Part shown: piece after piece, positions 38,561 through 50,081 of the stretch
Numbering within the stretch: position 1 is the stretch's first letter
How the letters are laid out: the number at the start of each line of letters is the position of its first letter
DNA from: Streptococcus gwangjuense
GTDB lineage: Bacteria; Bacillota; Bacilli; Lactobacillales; Streptococcaceae
Reading direction: 5' to 3'
Assembly: GCF_003627155.1 (NCBI RefSeq)
Contig: NZ_CP032621.1
Coordinates: 930,001 to 994,000, forward strand
Length of the DNA: 64,000 bases
The notes under the pieces: model-generated
The model's database searches: none
Seen by the model: the letters and a program-made list of their open reading frames with translations, nothing else
What the model was told of the DNA's origin: nothing
Program-made: the position numbers and the translations under genes

Positions 38561-38773
38561 CAGTCTGAGTTTCTTATAAAATGAGAACTTTTCTTTTTAT
38601 TGTTATAAAATCTAAGATTGTACTTTTAAAAATATTACTTATCTCACTTCTTATGTATTGTATTGTAAATTCGAATACAAACACAACAACTCAAATATAC
38701 TCTCACCATACAATAGATAAAATAACCTGTAGATGATACTATGAAAAATGATAAGATATAGATTTAAAACATT

Positions 38774-40009
38774 TTATTCCTGCAATCTCTCATACAATTC
38801 TTGCATTTGCACATCATCTGGAACCAGTTTTAAGTAAGCTTGCGCATTGACTTTTGCTTCTTCAAAATAACCCAATTCACGCAAGAGATAGATATAGTGT
38901 TCCAGAAACTCTGGATTGTCCTTTAAATCTCCTGCCAACCCTTGATAATGCTCGTAGGCAGTATCCAAATCGTCCATTTCTTGATAGGAACGAGCAATCA
39001 TCCACTTGGTCAAAAGATTCTCTGGCTCATCATTTTGCAAGTCTAGAATGTCCTCATAACGTTCCTGTTCTAGATAAATAGTGGCTAGACGGAGTAAGAT
39101 TTCTTCCGTATCCTCAGCGTCTTCTTTTGCAGTAAGGAGGTAGTTTTCTGCACCACTGGCATCATGCAATTCATAAGAGAATTGTGAAGCAGCCAGCAAG
39201 AGGCGAGTTTCAAAGGGATTTTTCTCTAAGCCTTGCTTAGTGATACGCAGGGCTTCTTGAACTTGATGTTCCTTATGTAAGGCCTGACTGTAACCATACT
39301 CATATCCTTCAAAATCAGGTGAAATGGTATCAAGTTGCTTAAAGTAGAGGACAGCTTTTTGGTATTCTTCTCTATCAAAGTAAAGACTGGCCAACTCAAA
39401 AGCTGTTAGGTCATCGTATTCTAACTCCAGGGCTTTTTCTAAAAACTCTGTAGCTGTTTCAAATTTCCCTAACTGGGCATAGGCAAAGCCAATCCGTTGA
39501 TAGGTAGAAATGCCTGTTTGCTCATAAATAGTACGATTATCTAACTGGGCATAGCCTTGAATAGCTTCTTGGTAATTTTCCAACTCACTATCCAACTCTG
39601 CCAAGCCCAATATCAAGAGTGGATCCTCTGAATAGCTCAAGGCTTCTAGTAATTTCTCACGCGCCACATCTGTCAAACCTTCCATCTGGTAAAGGTCTGC
39701 CTTAAGCGCCAAAGCCGAAACATACCAGTCACTGTCAGCTTGTATTTCCTCTAGATAGGCAAAGGCTTCCTCGATTTGACCATCCTCGCTAGCAATAGCT
39801 GCTAGATTAAGATGAACCTCTGGAAAGTCCTCTACGATTTTCAGGTAAATTTCCTTGGCCTGAGGATAAAAACCAATTCCTTCAAGATAAGTAGCTAACT
39901 CATACAGAAGGTCACTTGGATCATTTTCTAAAGCTTTAGCGAAATAATGCTCAGCCTTGGTTAAGTCTTGCTCCTCCAAAGCCTGTAACATCTGTTGACT
40001 ATTGTTCAC
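38774..40009 (-). CDS. Tetratricopeptide-repeat protein
   Basis: A 411-residue, acidic, all-helical protein made of about ten TPR-type repeats (for example AEHYFAKALENDPSD, ATEFLEKALELEYDD, AVLYFKQLDTISPD). No signal peptide, so probably a cytoplasmic scaffold. The start is GTG, with GAGGAAA 8 bp before it, and lies inside the end of the upstream permease gene (11-bp overlap), so the two are translationally coupled. Function unknown. Confidence 0.88.
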   Translation of the reverse strand: MNNSQQMLQALEEQDLTKAEHYFAKALENDPSDLLYELATYLEGIGFYPQAKEIYLKIVEDFPEVHLNLAAIASEDGQIEEAFAYLEEIQADSDWYVSALALKADLYQMEGLTDVAREKLLEALSYSEDPLLILGLAELDSELENYQEAIQGYAQLDNRTIYEQTGISTYQRIGFAYAQLGKFETATEFLEKALELEYDDLTAFELASLYFDREEYQKAVLYFKQLDTISPDFEGYEYGYSQALHKEHQVQEALRITKQGLEKNPFETRLLLAASQFSYELHDASGAENYLLTAKEDAEDTEEILLRLATIYLEQERYEDILDLQNDEPENLLTKWMIARSYQEMDDLDTAYEHYQGLAGDLKDNPEFLEHYIYLLRELGYFEEAKVNAQAYLKLVPDDVQMQELYERLQE

Positions 40010-41165
40010 TCTTGATTTCCTCTCCCTCTAGTTCATATAGGCCACTAACTACCTTATACCATTCAAAAATCGCTGAAATAACAACCTTTGCAGAGGCATA
40101 AACTGGAATACCGAGCAAGACTCCCCAGATACCAAACATAGAGCCCGAAGTTAACAAGACAAAGAGAACATTAATAGGATGGATGTTTAATTGACTTCCC
40201 AAAATCAATGGAGAGACAAAACGGCCTTCAATAGTTTGTTCTACGATAAAGACAATCACTACTTTTAAAAGCATGACTGGCCCAGCAATCAAGCCCAATA
40301 CTAGGGCAGGAAGCATGGCTAAGAAGCTACCCAAATAAGGAACCAGATTTAAAATACCAGCAGTAACCCCCAACGTAACTGCATAGCGTAGACCAATGAT
40401 TTTGAAGAAGATGATAAACATTACTGCTACAATAATAGCCACTGTTACTTGTCCTCTAACATAGTTGGACAACTGTTGATTCACATCTGACAAAACCTGT
40501 CCTACAGGTTCCTTCAATTTCGTTGGCATGAATTGGGTTAAATAGTTACGCAAGCCTTTCCCATCACGCAAAAGGTAAAAGAGCATGAAAGGAACGATAA
40601 TCAAGGCAACAATCACTTGAGATGCCCCGCTAATAAATGCACTCACCCAGTTGACAGCCTGAGATGAAACCTTACTTGCCCAAACTGTAGCCTGACTAGA
40701 GAAGTTTGTTAAAACTTGCTCTAATTGAGGTCTGAAATCATCTGGTAAACGCTTGGTGACCAAATCATTAACAACTCTGTCTGCATCTTCGAGGTAGACT
40801 GGAACATTCCTTGCAAAACTTAAAACTTGACGTTGCAGATTTGGAATGGCGACTGCCAAGCCCCAAATGATAAAGAGAGCGATGATGACAAAGACAATAC
40901 TGATTGCGATGACACGATTAATCTTATGCTTCTCCATCCAATCAACGATAGGATTTAATAAATAATATAGCAAACCAGATAGAATGACTGGCAACATAAC
41001 AACTGCCAAAAAGTCTAGAACCGGTGAAAATAGAAAACTAATCTTACTTAAAATAAAAAGATTCAGTCCCAATAATAAGGTTACCAAAAATACCGTAATT
41101 GCCTTGTTATCCAAAAACCACTTGAAAAACCAAGATAGGCTAAAATGTTTCTCTTTTTGCTCCAT
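39999..41165 (-). CDS. AI-2E family transporter (first of two)
   Basis: A 388-residue polytopic membrane protein of the AI-2E (PerM/YdiK-like) family. It has hydrophobic segments near the N-terminus, a soluble middle region (about 120-185) and a conserved C-terminal block (GVTAGILNLVPYLGSFLAMLPA, EGRFVSPLILGSQLNIHP). Family members have been linked to AI-2 export or cation/proton antiport; the substrate here is unknown. A paralogue lies at 44018-45127. Confidence 0.88.
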   Translation of the reverse strand: MEQKEKHFSLSWFFKWFLDNKAITVFLVTLLLGLNLFILSKISFLFSPVLDFLAVVMLPVILSGLLYYLLNPIVDWMEKHKINRVIAISIVFVIIALFIIWGLAVAIPNLQRQVLSFARNVPVYLEDADRVVNDLVTKRLPDDFRPQLEQVLTNFSSQATVWASKVSSQAVNWVSAFISGASQVIVALIIVPFMLFYLLRDGKGLRNYLTQFMPTKLKEPVGQVLSDVNQQLSNYVRGQVTVAIIVAVMFIIFFKIIGLRYAVTLGVTAGILNLVPYLGSFLAMLPALVLGLIAGPVMLLKVVIVFIVEQTIEGRFVSPLILGSQLNIHPINVLFVLLTSGSMFGIWGVLLGIPVYASAKVVISAIFEWYKVVSGLYELEGEEIKSEQ

Positions 41166-41281
41166 AAATACTTCCTTTCTATTGTTCTCTCATTATACCA
41201 TTTTTAAATCAAAATAACTCTTTTTTAAAGTGCTTACATTCCATTGAATTGCACCGCATAGCATATTATAAATTCATTTTG

Positions 41282-41290
41282 TGATATAAT
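41282..41290 (+). promoter_or_regulatory. Lactonase promoter with extended -10
   Basis: TGATATAAT gives an extended -10 (TATAAT at 41285-41290). No clear -35 is seen. Confidence 0.6.
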
Positions 41291-41318
41291 AGACTTATCT
41301 TTATAAAGAGGTAAAGTT

Positions 41319-42332
41319 ATGAAAGAAACTGTTTATTTTGGAACTTATACACGTCGGACTTCCCAAGGGATTTACAAGGCAGACTTCGATACAGAAACTG
41401 GTCAGCTTTCAAATCTAGAACTTTTTGCAGCTGAGCCAAGTCCGACCTACCTTGCCTTTGACCAACACCAACATTTATACACTGTTGGTAGTCAAGACGA
41501 TAAGGGGGGGATTGCAGCCTATCAAACTGATGGAACCTTATTAAATCATGTCGTGGAAGAAGGAGCTCCCCACTGTTATGTTGCCGTTGATGAAAAGCGT
41601 GATTTGGTGTACGCAGCAAACTACCACAAGGGACAGGTCCTTGTTTATAAACGTCAGGAAGATGGTCGTCTTCTACTTAGTGATGTGGATCAACACAGTG
41701 GCCAAGGTCCACATGAAAATCAAGCTTCTCCACATGTTCACTATACAGATTTAACACCTGACCACTATCTAGTGACTTGCGACTTGGGAACTGACCAAGT
41801 CATCACTTATGATCTTGATCAAGAAGGAAAATTATCTAAACTCTATACCTATCACAGCCAGCCAGGAGCAGGCTCACGCCATATTATTTTCCATAACCAT
41901 TATAAAATTGCTTATCTCATTTGTGAACTTAATAGCACTATCGAGGTTCTAATCTACGATGGTGTTGGCGAATTTGAACGCATGCAAGTCATTTCAACTC
42001 TACCAGACGGTTATGAAGGCTTTAATGGTACTGCTGCTATTCGTCTCTCTAAAGACGGTAAATACCTCTACGCTTCTAACCGTGGTCATGATTCTATCGC
42101 AGTATATACAATCCTTGCGGACGGTAGTTTAGAGTTGTTAGAAATCGTTCCGACTCATGGTCAGACTCCACGTGATTTTGATTTGACACCGGATCAAGAA
42201 TTTATCATTGCTATCCATCAAGACTCTGACAATGCAAGCGTTTTTAAACGCAATCCTGAAACTGGTCGTCTTGCAGAACTTTCTAATGACTTCCATGTCC
42301 CAGAAGCGGTCTGCATCAGATTTGCTAATTAA
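41319..42332 (+). CDS. pgl: 6-phosphogluconolactonase-type beta-propeller lactonase
   Basis: A 337-residue seven-bladed beta-propeller of the YbhE/Pgl family (N-terminal VYFGTYTRRTSQGIY, HYTDLTPDHYLVTCDLGTDQ, YLYASNRGHDSIAVY, C-terminal IIAIHQDSDNASVF). It is expected to hydrolyse 6-phosphogluconolactone in the pentose phosphate route, though not every member has been tested. Good AGAGG site before the ATG. Single-gene unit with its own terminator. Confidence 0.88.
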   Translation: MKETVYFGTYTRRTSQGIYKADFDTETGQLSNLELFAAEPSPTYLAFDQHQHLYTVGSQDDKGGIAAYQTDGTLLNHVVEEGAPHCYVAVDEKRDLVYAANYHKGQVLVYKRQEDGRLLLSDVDQHSGQGPHENQASPHVHYTDLTPDHYLVTCDLGTDQVITYDLDQEGKLSKLYTYHSQPGAGSRHIIFHNHYKIAYLICELNSTIEVLIYDGVGEFERMQVISTLPDGYEGFNGTAAIRLSKDGKYLYASNRGHDSIAVYTILADGSLELLEIVPTHGQTPRDFDLTPDQEFIIAIHQDSDNASVFKRNPETGRLAELSNDFHVPEAVCIRFAN

Positions 42333-42368
42333 CATAATTATAACTGACCAACTAACGGAGCTACACAC

Positions 42369-42403
42369 CAAAGACAAACATCATTTTAGTGTTTGTCTTT
42401 TTT
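42369..42403 (+). terminator. Lactonase-gene terminator
   Basis: AAAGACAAACA pairs with TGTTTGTCTTT, followed by TTTAT. Nearly the same hairpin as after ldh. Confidence 0.92.
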
Positions 42404-42541
42404 ATATCAACAAATTACTCCCCCAAAAAAAGATGGAACCTTTCTCAAAACAATTTTTCCATGAAAAGTAAAAATATTTCACAGCCATCATTTATTTGTC
42501 TCACACCTAACGGAGCTAGACGAACTAATAGTGACATAATG

Positions 42542-42571
42542 AAAAAGAACCTTGCAAAGCAAGATTCTTTT
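42542..42571 (-). terminator. tuf terminator
   Basis: AAAGAATCTTGC pairs with GCAAG.TTCTTTTT on the minus strand, 44 bp after the tuf stop. Confidence 0.9.
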
Positions 42572-42614
42572 AGTGTCTGACTTAAATAATTGTTCTTCTG
42601 GGAACTAAATCGAA

Positions 42615-43811
<1,197 letters not shown>

Positions 43812-43882
43812 TTGAGTAAAAGCCTCCAATAAAATATATTTTATAGATAGACAGTAGGCAATACAGTCTAACTTTCCTTACT

Positions 43883-43910
43883 ATTTTATCAAATTTCAGC
43901 TAAATTGCAA
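43883..43910 (-). promoter_or_regulatory. tuf promoter
   Basis: On the minus strand, -35 TTGCAA (43905-43910), a 16-bp spacer and -10 TAAAAT (43883-43888). Confidence 0.7.
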
Positions 43911-43990
43911 GTGTTTTACAAAGTTTTTGTGAATTATTCTTAATCTACTAATCTAAACGACACTTCTGCTCCTATCACTTAGCTAAACAA

Positions 43991-44018
43991 AAAGAAAAAT
44001 CAGGAATTTCCTGACTTT
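43991..44018 (-). terminator. Terminator of the second AI-2E family gene
   Basis: AAAGTCAGGAA pairs with TTCCTGA.TTTTTC on the minus strand, overlapping the stop codon of the gene. Confidence 0.85.
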
Positions 44019-45127
44019 TACTTAGCTAATTCTCTTTCTCGTTCTTTCATTATTTTATGATTTTCATACAAACGTGATAAAAACTTAGAAATTTCTTTCA
44101 AGATAGAATAGGTTGGTACTGCGACAATCATGCCAATGACACCATAGATATTACTTGATAACAAAAGCAATACTAAAATCGTAATTGGATGAACCTTCAT
44201 TACCCCACCAACGATTCGAGGGTAGAGGATATTTCCATCCACTTGTTGAATAATTAGCATATAAACAACTGCAATCAGCATTCTATGAGGATCAGTAAAG
44301 ACATTAGCGATAATCATTGGAATCAAGCCAATACTTGGTCCTACATAAGGAATGAGATTGGCTAATCCTGAAAAGATGGCGAAGACCAAAGCATATTTTA
44401 AACCAATAATACTATATCCAATAAAGGCCAAACACCCAATAATAATCGCATCAATTGCAACTCCACTAATATAGCGAGCAATTGTCGCATTCAAATTCTT
44501 TAATAGGCCTGCAATATGTAGCTTATCTCTCTTTAAAACAGTACGTTCAAGCATCGGCAAGAACTTGTTACCGTCTAACAAAAAATAAATTAAGAACACA
44601 GGGGTCATGATAATAATCAAAACGGTACTAAAGAGCGCAGATAAGACACTTCCAACACTATTCGTCACACTATTTAAGATATTTTGTAGAATATCTACAT
44701 AGGATAGATTTAATTGTTGAATTGTCGCTTGAATATCTATATTTTGAAAGGCTGGATAAGTAGATAAATCCACAATCAAATCTTGCAAACGACTATAAAT
44801 TGTCTGACTTGTTGCTATCAAACTGGTCAACTGATTAATCAAAATCGGTAAAAGATAAACTACCCCAATAACTAGCCCCCAGACCAAGGTACACAAGGTT
44901 AGTAAAATACCAATGATACGGTTAATTTTGAAATACTTTTGTAAAAAATTTACAATAGGATTGGTCAAATAATATAAAAAACCACCTAAAAGAAAGGGAA
45001 TCATTATAGTGTTTGCAACGCTTACAAAAGGTGTAATAATCGCTCCCATCTGTCTCCATAAATAGAAGATGATGGTTAATAGTAAAATCTCACTGGTCCA
45101 AAAAAATAATTTATTCTTACGAAACAT
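44018..45127 (-). CDS. AI-2E family transporter (second of two)
   Basis: A 369-residue polytopic permease of the same family as the one at 39999-41165. It shares the PIVNFLQKYFKINRIIGI / PIVDWMEKHKINRVIAI type helix and the C-terminal block FSGLANLIPYVGPSIGLIP, then RIVGGVMKVHPITILVLL. The two genes are diverged paralogues about 3 kb apart. It is divergent from dacA, with about 100 bp between. Confidence 0.88.
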   Translation of the reverse strand: MFRKNKLFFWTSEILLLTIIFYLWRQMGAIITPFVSVANTIMIPFLLGGFLYYLTNPIVNFLQKYFKINRIIGILLTLCTLVWGLVIGVVYLLPILINQLTSLIATSQTIYSRLQDLIVDLSTYPAFQNIDIQATIQQLNLSYVDILQNILNSVTNSVGSVLSALFSTVLIIIMTPVFLIYFLLDGNKFLPMLERTVLKRDKLHIAGLLKNLNATIARYISGVAIDAIIIGCLAFIGYSIIGLKYALVFAIFSGLANLIPYVGPSIGLIPMIIANVFTDPHRMLIAVVYMLIIQQVDGNILYPRIVGGVMKVHPITILVLLLLSSNIYGVIGMIVAVPTYSILKEISKFLSRLYENHKIMKERERELAK

Positions 45128-45211
45128 GAAGTACCTCCATTCATCTATTTTACCACACTTTCAAAAAAGCTTCTTTCTTCTATCATGAAACTGGGAATAT
45201 TTTTTTCTTTA

Positions 45212-45220
45212 TGATAGAAT
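45212..45220 (+). promoter_or_regulatory. dacA extended -10 promoter abutting the start codon
   Basis: TGATAGAAT gives an extended -10 (TAGAAT at 45215-45220); the -35 is poor. The expected transcription start, about 45227, is only about 3 bases before the dacA ATG, and there is no Shine-Dalgarno sequence. Confidence 0.7.
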
Positions 45221-45229
45221 AAACTTACT

Positions 45230-46471
45230 ATGAAAAAAATAATTTTAACTCTTTTAAGCCTTTCCATTATTGGCTCAGCATCTACTGTTGCTGCTCAAGA
45301 TTTTAATATTGCTGCTAAACATGCAATTGCTGTTGAGGCAAATACTGGTAAAATTCTCTATGAGAAAGATGCAACCCAGCCAGTTGAAATTGCTTCAATC
45401 ACAAAGTTAATTACTGTTTATCTTGTCTATGAAGCCTTGGAAAACGGCAGTATTACACTATCAACTCCGGTAGATATTTCTGATTATCCTTACAAATTAA
45501 CGACAAATTCTGAAGCGAGTAACGTTCCTATGGAAGCTCGTAATTATACCGTCGAACAACTACTTGAGGCAACCCTGGTATCTAGCGCCAACAGTGCGGC
45601 TATTGCGCTAGCTGAGAAAATTGCAGGCTCAGAAAAAGATTTCGTCGATATGATGAGGGCAAAACTCTTGGAATGGGGAATTTCGGATGCAACTGTTGTC
45701 AATACGACGGGGCTTAACAATGAGAGTCTAGGTGATAACATTTACCCAGGCTCTAAAAAAGATGAGGAAAATAAGCTCAGTGCTTATGATGTCGCTATCG
45801 TTGCTCGCAACCTCATCAAAAAATACCCACAAGTCTTAGAAATCACGAAAAAACCTTCTTCTACTTTTGCTGGAATGACAATCACTTCTACCAATTACAT
45901 GTTAGAGGGTATGCCTGCTTATCGCGGTGGTTTTGATGGATTAAAAACAGGGACCACAGATAAGGCTGGAGAGTCTTTTGTTGGTACTACTGTCGAAAAA
46001 GACATGAGGGTTATCACAGTTGTTTTGAATGCGGATCATCAAGACAATAATCCTTACGCTCGCTTCACAGCTACATCTTCACTAATGGATTATATCTCTT
46101 CTACATTCACACTTCGCAAAATCGTTCAGAAAGGTGATGCCTATCAAGATAGCAAAGTCCCTGTACAAGACGGAAAAGAAGATACAGTCACTGCTGTTGC
46201 TAAAGATGATATTTCTCTAATTGAACGTATTGGGAATCAATCTTCTCAATCTGTTCAATTCACACCTGATTCTAAGGCAATTCCAGCACCACTTGAAGCC
46301 GGAACAGTGGTTGGACATTTGACTTATGAAGACTCAGACTTGATTGGTCAAGGTTACATCACCACAGAACGTCCTAGTTTTGAAATGGTAGCAGAAAAGA
46401 AAGTAGAAAAAGCCTTCTTCTTAAAAGTTTGGTGGAATCAGTTTATCCGCTTTATCAACGAGAAGCTATGA
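45230..46471 (+). CDS. dacA: D-alanyl-D-alanine carboxypeptidase (PBP3)
   Basis: A 413-residue low-molecular-mass penicillin-binding protein. The signal peptide covers about 1-22. The active-site motifs are SITK (Ser56-Lys59), SAN (Ser119-Asn121) and KTGT (239-242), the same positions as pneumococcal PBP3. A C-terminal beta domain follows and the gene ends with an amphipathic membrane anchor (FFLKVWWNQFIRFINEKL). It removes the terminal D-Ala from peptidoglycan pentapeptides and controls cross-linking. The start codon lacks a ribosome site and follows the -10 closely, suggesting a leaderless message. Confidence 0.96.
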   Translation: MKKIILTLLSLSIIGSASTVAAQDFNIAAKHAIAVEANTGKILYEKDATQPVEIASITKLITVYLVYEALENGSITLSTPVDISDYPYKLTTNSEASNVPMEARNYTVEQLLEATLVSSANSAAIALAEKIAGSEKDFVDMMRAKLLEWGISDATVVNTTGLNNESLGDNIYPGSKKDEENKLSAYDVAIVARNLIKKYPQVLEITKKPSSTFAGMTITSTNYMLEGMPAYRGGFDGLKTGTTDKAGESFVGTTVEKDMRVITVVLNADHQDNNPYARFTATSSLMDYISSTFTLRKIVQKGDAYQDSKVPVQDGKEDTVTAVAKDDISLIERIGNQSSQSVQFTPDSKAIPAPLEAGTVVGHLTYEDSDLIGQGYITTERPSFEMVAEKKVEKAFFLKVWWNQFIRFINEKL

Positions 46472-46516
46472 TATAATAAACTTCTTAAAGCTAAAAAATA
46501 AATATTATGTTTAAAG

Positions 46517-46560
46517 AAAAAGAAGGGGAATCTGTATAATACAGAACTCCCTTCTTTTTT
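46517..46560 (+). terminator. dacA terminator
   Basis: AAAAAGAAGGGG pairs with CTCCCTTCTTTTTT with an inner TCTGTATAATACAGA hairpin. Confidence 0.9.
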
Positions 46561-46580
46561 AAACTTAATTTATTGATAGC

Positions 46581-46628
46581 AAAAATCCCCTAAATCTTAG
46601 ATTAATACTATCTAAAATCTAGGGGATT
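46581..46628 (-). terminator. Terminator of the thioredoxin-ccdA operon
   Basis: AATCCCCTA..TAGAT pairs with ATCTA..AGGGGATT on the minus strand, with TTTTTG following, about 33 bp after the stop codon. Confidence 0.88.
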
Positions 46629-46660
46629 GATTGTATAAATACTATTTTAAAATCTTGATT

Positions 46661-47227
46661 CTAGTTCATTTCTTTAAAGGCTGCTTCTGCATCCTCGTTG
46701 CTGATGACACCAAATTGAATCTTTCCAATCTTTCCTTGACTATCAATCAGGTATTCTGTAGGAATGCTTCGAATTTGATAAGCTTGGAAGGTGGTTCCTT
46801 TTGTGTCATAAAGTACTGGGATATCTTTATATCCTTGATCTTGGAACCATTGTGGAAATTGCTCGACAGTTTTTTCACCTTGAATTCCTGGTGCAATGAC
46901 ACTAAGAATTTCAAAATCACGATCTGGTTTCGCTGCTAATTCCATCAACTCAGGCATACTTTTCTTACATGGACCACACCATGAAGCCCAAAACTTCAAG
47001 TAGACTTTTTTCCCCTTATAATCAGATAACTTAACTTCTTTACCATCCATAGATTGCAAGGTGAAGTCTGGAGCATCTTTTCCAACAGCAATTTGTTGTA
47101 CAGGCGTTTGTTGCTGTTGTTTTGGGGATTGTTCTGGTGCTTGAGTCTTTTTAGTCTCTTCCTCGCCACAGGCCATCAATACAACTAGTGACAAGAGGCT
47201 TAAGCCAGCAAACATTACTTTTTTCAT
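46661..47227 (-). CDS. Surface-exposed thioredoxin-like lipoprotein (TlpA/Etrx type)
   Basis: A 188-residue lipoprotein. The signal ends VVLMAC (Cys20), followed by a Q/P-rich spacer and a TlpA-type thioredoxin domain with WCGPC (Cys84, Cys87). It reduces disulfides or methionine-sulfoxide repair enzymes outside the membrane, taking electrons from CcdA, encoded 11 bp upstream. In S. pneumoniae two such lipoproteins (Etrx1, Etrx2) pair with two CcdA proteins. No msrAB gene lies beside this pair, which fits the Etrx2 arrangement. Confidence 0.92.
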   Translation of the reverse strand: MKKVMFAGLSLLSLVVLMACGEEETKKTQAPEQSPKQQQQTPVQQIAVGKDAPDFTLQSMDGKEVKLSDYKGKKVYLKFWASWCGPCKKSMPELMELAAKPDRDFEILSVIAPGIQGEKTVEQFPQWFQDQGYKDIPVLYDTKGTTFQAYQIRSIPTEYLIDSQGKIGKIQFGVISNEDAEAAFKEMN

Positions 47228-47238
47228 CTTTTTCTCCT

Positions 47239-47946
47239 TTATTCAAAAATACCAGCTAGAACATTTACTTGTCCTAATAGTAACAAAATTCCCATTAAAA
47301 TAATGAGGAAACCACCAATTTTCTTCAGTAGCATCATATGACGCTTGATTTTACTAAAATAAGGCATCACTACGCCTGAAGCTAGAGCCAAGACCAAGAA
47401 AGGAATGGCCATACCCAGAGTGTAAATAAGAGTATAGATTGCACCTTGCCAAGCGCCATTTCCTCCAGAAGCCGCAAGCGCTAAAACAGAACTCAAAACA
47501 GGACCAATACAAGGCGTCCAACCAAAGCTAAAGGTAATACCGAGTAAAAAGGCCGACCAATAACGATTGGCTTCTGATTTCTTAAAAGTAAAGCTTTTTT
47601 GAACCTCTAATTTCTTAAAATGAAAAATTTCCATCTGGTGAAGGCCTAAAATGATAATAATTGTTCCCATGGTATAGCGAAACCAATTGGCATAGAGAAT
47701 GTTACCAAAGTAACCAGCACCGAATCCTAGAATAAAGAAAATGAGTGAAATGCCTGCGATAAAGCAAAGAGTTCGAATCAGACCTGACCAGGCAACCTTT
47801 CTCCCAAACAAAGAAAAACTTTTTGCGCTTTCTTGATCATCCAATAAAATTCCAGTATAAACAGGTAACAGAGGGAAAATACAAGGTGAAAAGAAGGACA
47901 AAATTCCTGCTAAAAAAACGGAGATTGAAAATACTATCGTTTCCAA
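47239..47946 (-). CDS. ccdA: CcdA-type transmembrane electron carrier
   Basis: A 235-residue membrane protein with six hydrophobic segments. The paired redox cysteines are in FFSPCIFPLLP (helix 1) and GWTPCIGPV (helix 4). It moves electrons from cytoplasmic thioredoxin to the surface thioredoxin encoded next. The start codon is TTG (47944-47946) with only a weak ribosome site; no ATG is available nearby, and METIVF matches the family N-terminus. Confidence 0.92.
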   Translation of the reverse strand: METIVFSISVFLAGILSFFSPCIFPLLPVYTGILLDDQESAKSFSLFGRKVAWSGLIRTLCFIAGISLIFFILGFGAGYFGNILYANWFRYTMGTIIIILGLHQMEIFHFKKLEVQKSFTFKKSEANRYWSAFLLGITFSFGWTPCIGPVLSSVLALAASGGNGAWQGAIYTLIYTLGMAIPFLVLALASGVVMPYFSKIKRHMMLLKKIGGFLIILMGILLLLGQVNVLAGIFE

Positions 47947-48104
47947 TAAAAAACCAACTTTCTTAATAATTCTAATTCTATTTTACTATAATCAATTTCA
48001 TTTGTATGATTTCTGCTACGCAAATTGAACTATGCAATCTTTTAATTATCTTTTATATCTCTAGACAATTCTAATTTTGCATCAGTTTTGCTCCCTAAGA
48101 AAAC

Positions 48105-48141
48105 ATAAAAAATGAACTTGGTAACTCAAGTTCATTTTTTT
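48105..48141 (-). terminator. ATP synthase operon terminator
   Basis: AAAAAATGAACTTG pairs with CAAGTTCATTTTTT, directly after the atpC stop on the minus strand. Confidence 0.93.
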
Positions 48142-48142
48142 C

Positions 48143-48562
48143 TTATAGTCTATTTCCGACATTAATACGGTTAATGGCACGTTGCAGTGCAATCTTCGCA
48201 CGACGTTCTTGGTCAATCAAGTGTTTGTCGTGTGCTTCTTCAATTTCACGCTCTGCTCGAAGTTTGGCACGTTCTGCACGACTAACGTCGATATCACGAG
48301 CACGTTCTGCAGAGTCAGCAACAATTGTGACAACGCCATTGGCAACTTCGATAACGCCTCCGTTTACTGCAATCCAGTTCACGTGATTTTCATCATCTAC
48401 ACGTTTAACCTTAACCTCATCAACTGCTAAAACTGCAATCATATTTTCATGTCGTGGCAAGATTCCCATCTCACCATCCAGAGTTCGAACTGATACAAAG
48501 CTGGCATGGTGATCATAGACGAGACCATCTGGTGTCACGATCTGGACAGTTAACTGAGCCAT
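48143..48562 (-). CDS. atpC: ATP synthase F1 epsilon subunit
   Basis: A 139-residue epsilon subunit: N-terminal beta sandwich ([36 protein letters not shown] region) and a C-terminal two-helix tail. It couples gamma rotation to the ring and inhibits hydrolysis. Last gene of the operon, 10 bp after atpD. Confidence 0.96.
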   Translation of the reverse strand: MAQLTVQIVTPDGLVYDHHASFVSVRTLDGEMGILPRHENMIAVLAVDEVKVKRVDDENHVNWIAVNGGVIEVANGVVTIVADSAERARDIDVSRAERAKLRAEREIEEAHDKHLIDQERRAKIALQRAINRINVGNRL

Positions 48563-48572
48563 AGATCACCTC

Positions 48573-49988
<1,416 letters not shown>

Positions 49989-50010
49989 CTATTCTATATA
50001 AGATACTGTC

Positions 50011-50081
50011 GGTCCCTAGCTTAACTAGGTCCTAAGTTCATTTTCATACGAGCTGGACTAGTGCCTATTCTAAGGCACTAG
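50011..50081 (-). other. Two stem-loops between atpG and atpD
   Basis: CTAGTGCC (50058-50065) pairs with GGCACTAG (50074-50081); this stem holds the atpG stop codon. A second stem, CCTAG with CTAGG (50015-50029), lies in the 85-bp gap, the largest inside the operon. No T run follows, so they look like RNA-processing or translation-control structures rather than terminators. Confidence 0.65.

Noticed and set aside
40984..41217. Small gene upstream of the lactonase on the plus strand
   Set aside because: Mostly antisense to the AI-2E family gene, without a ribosome site or recognisable product.
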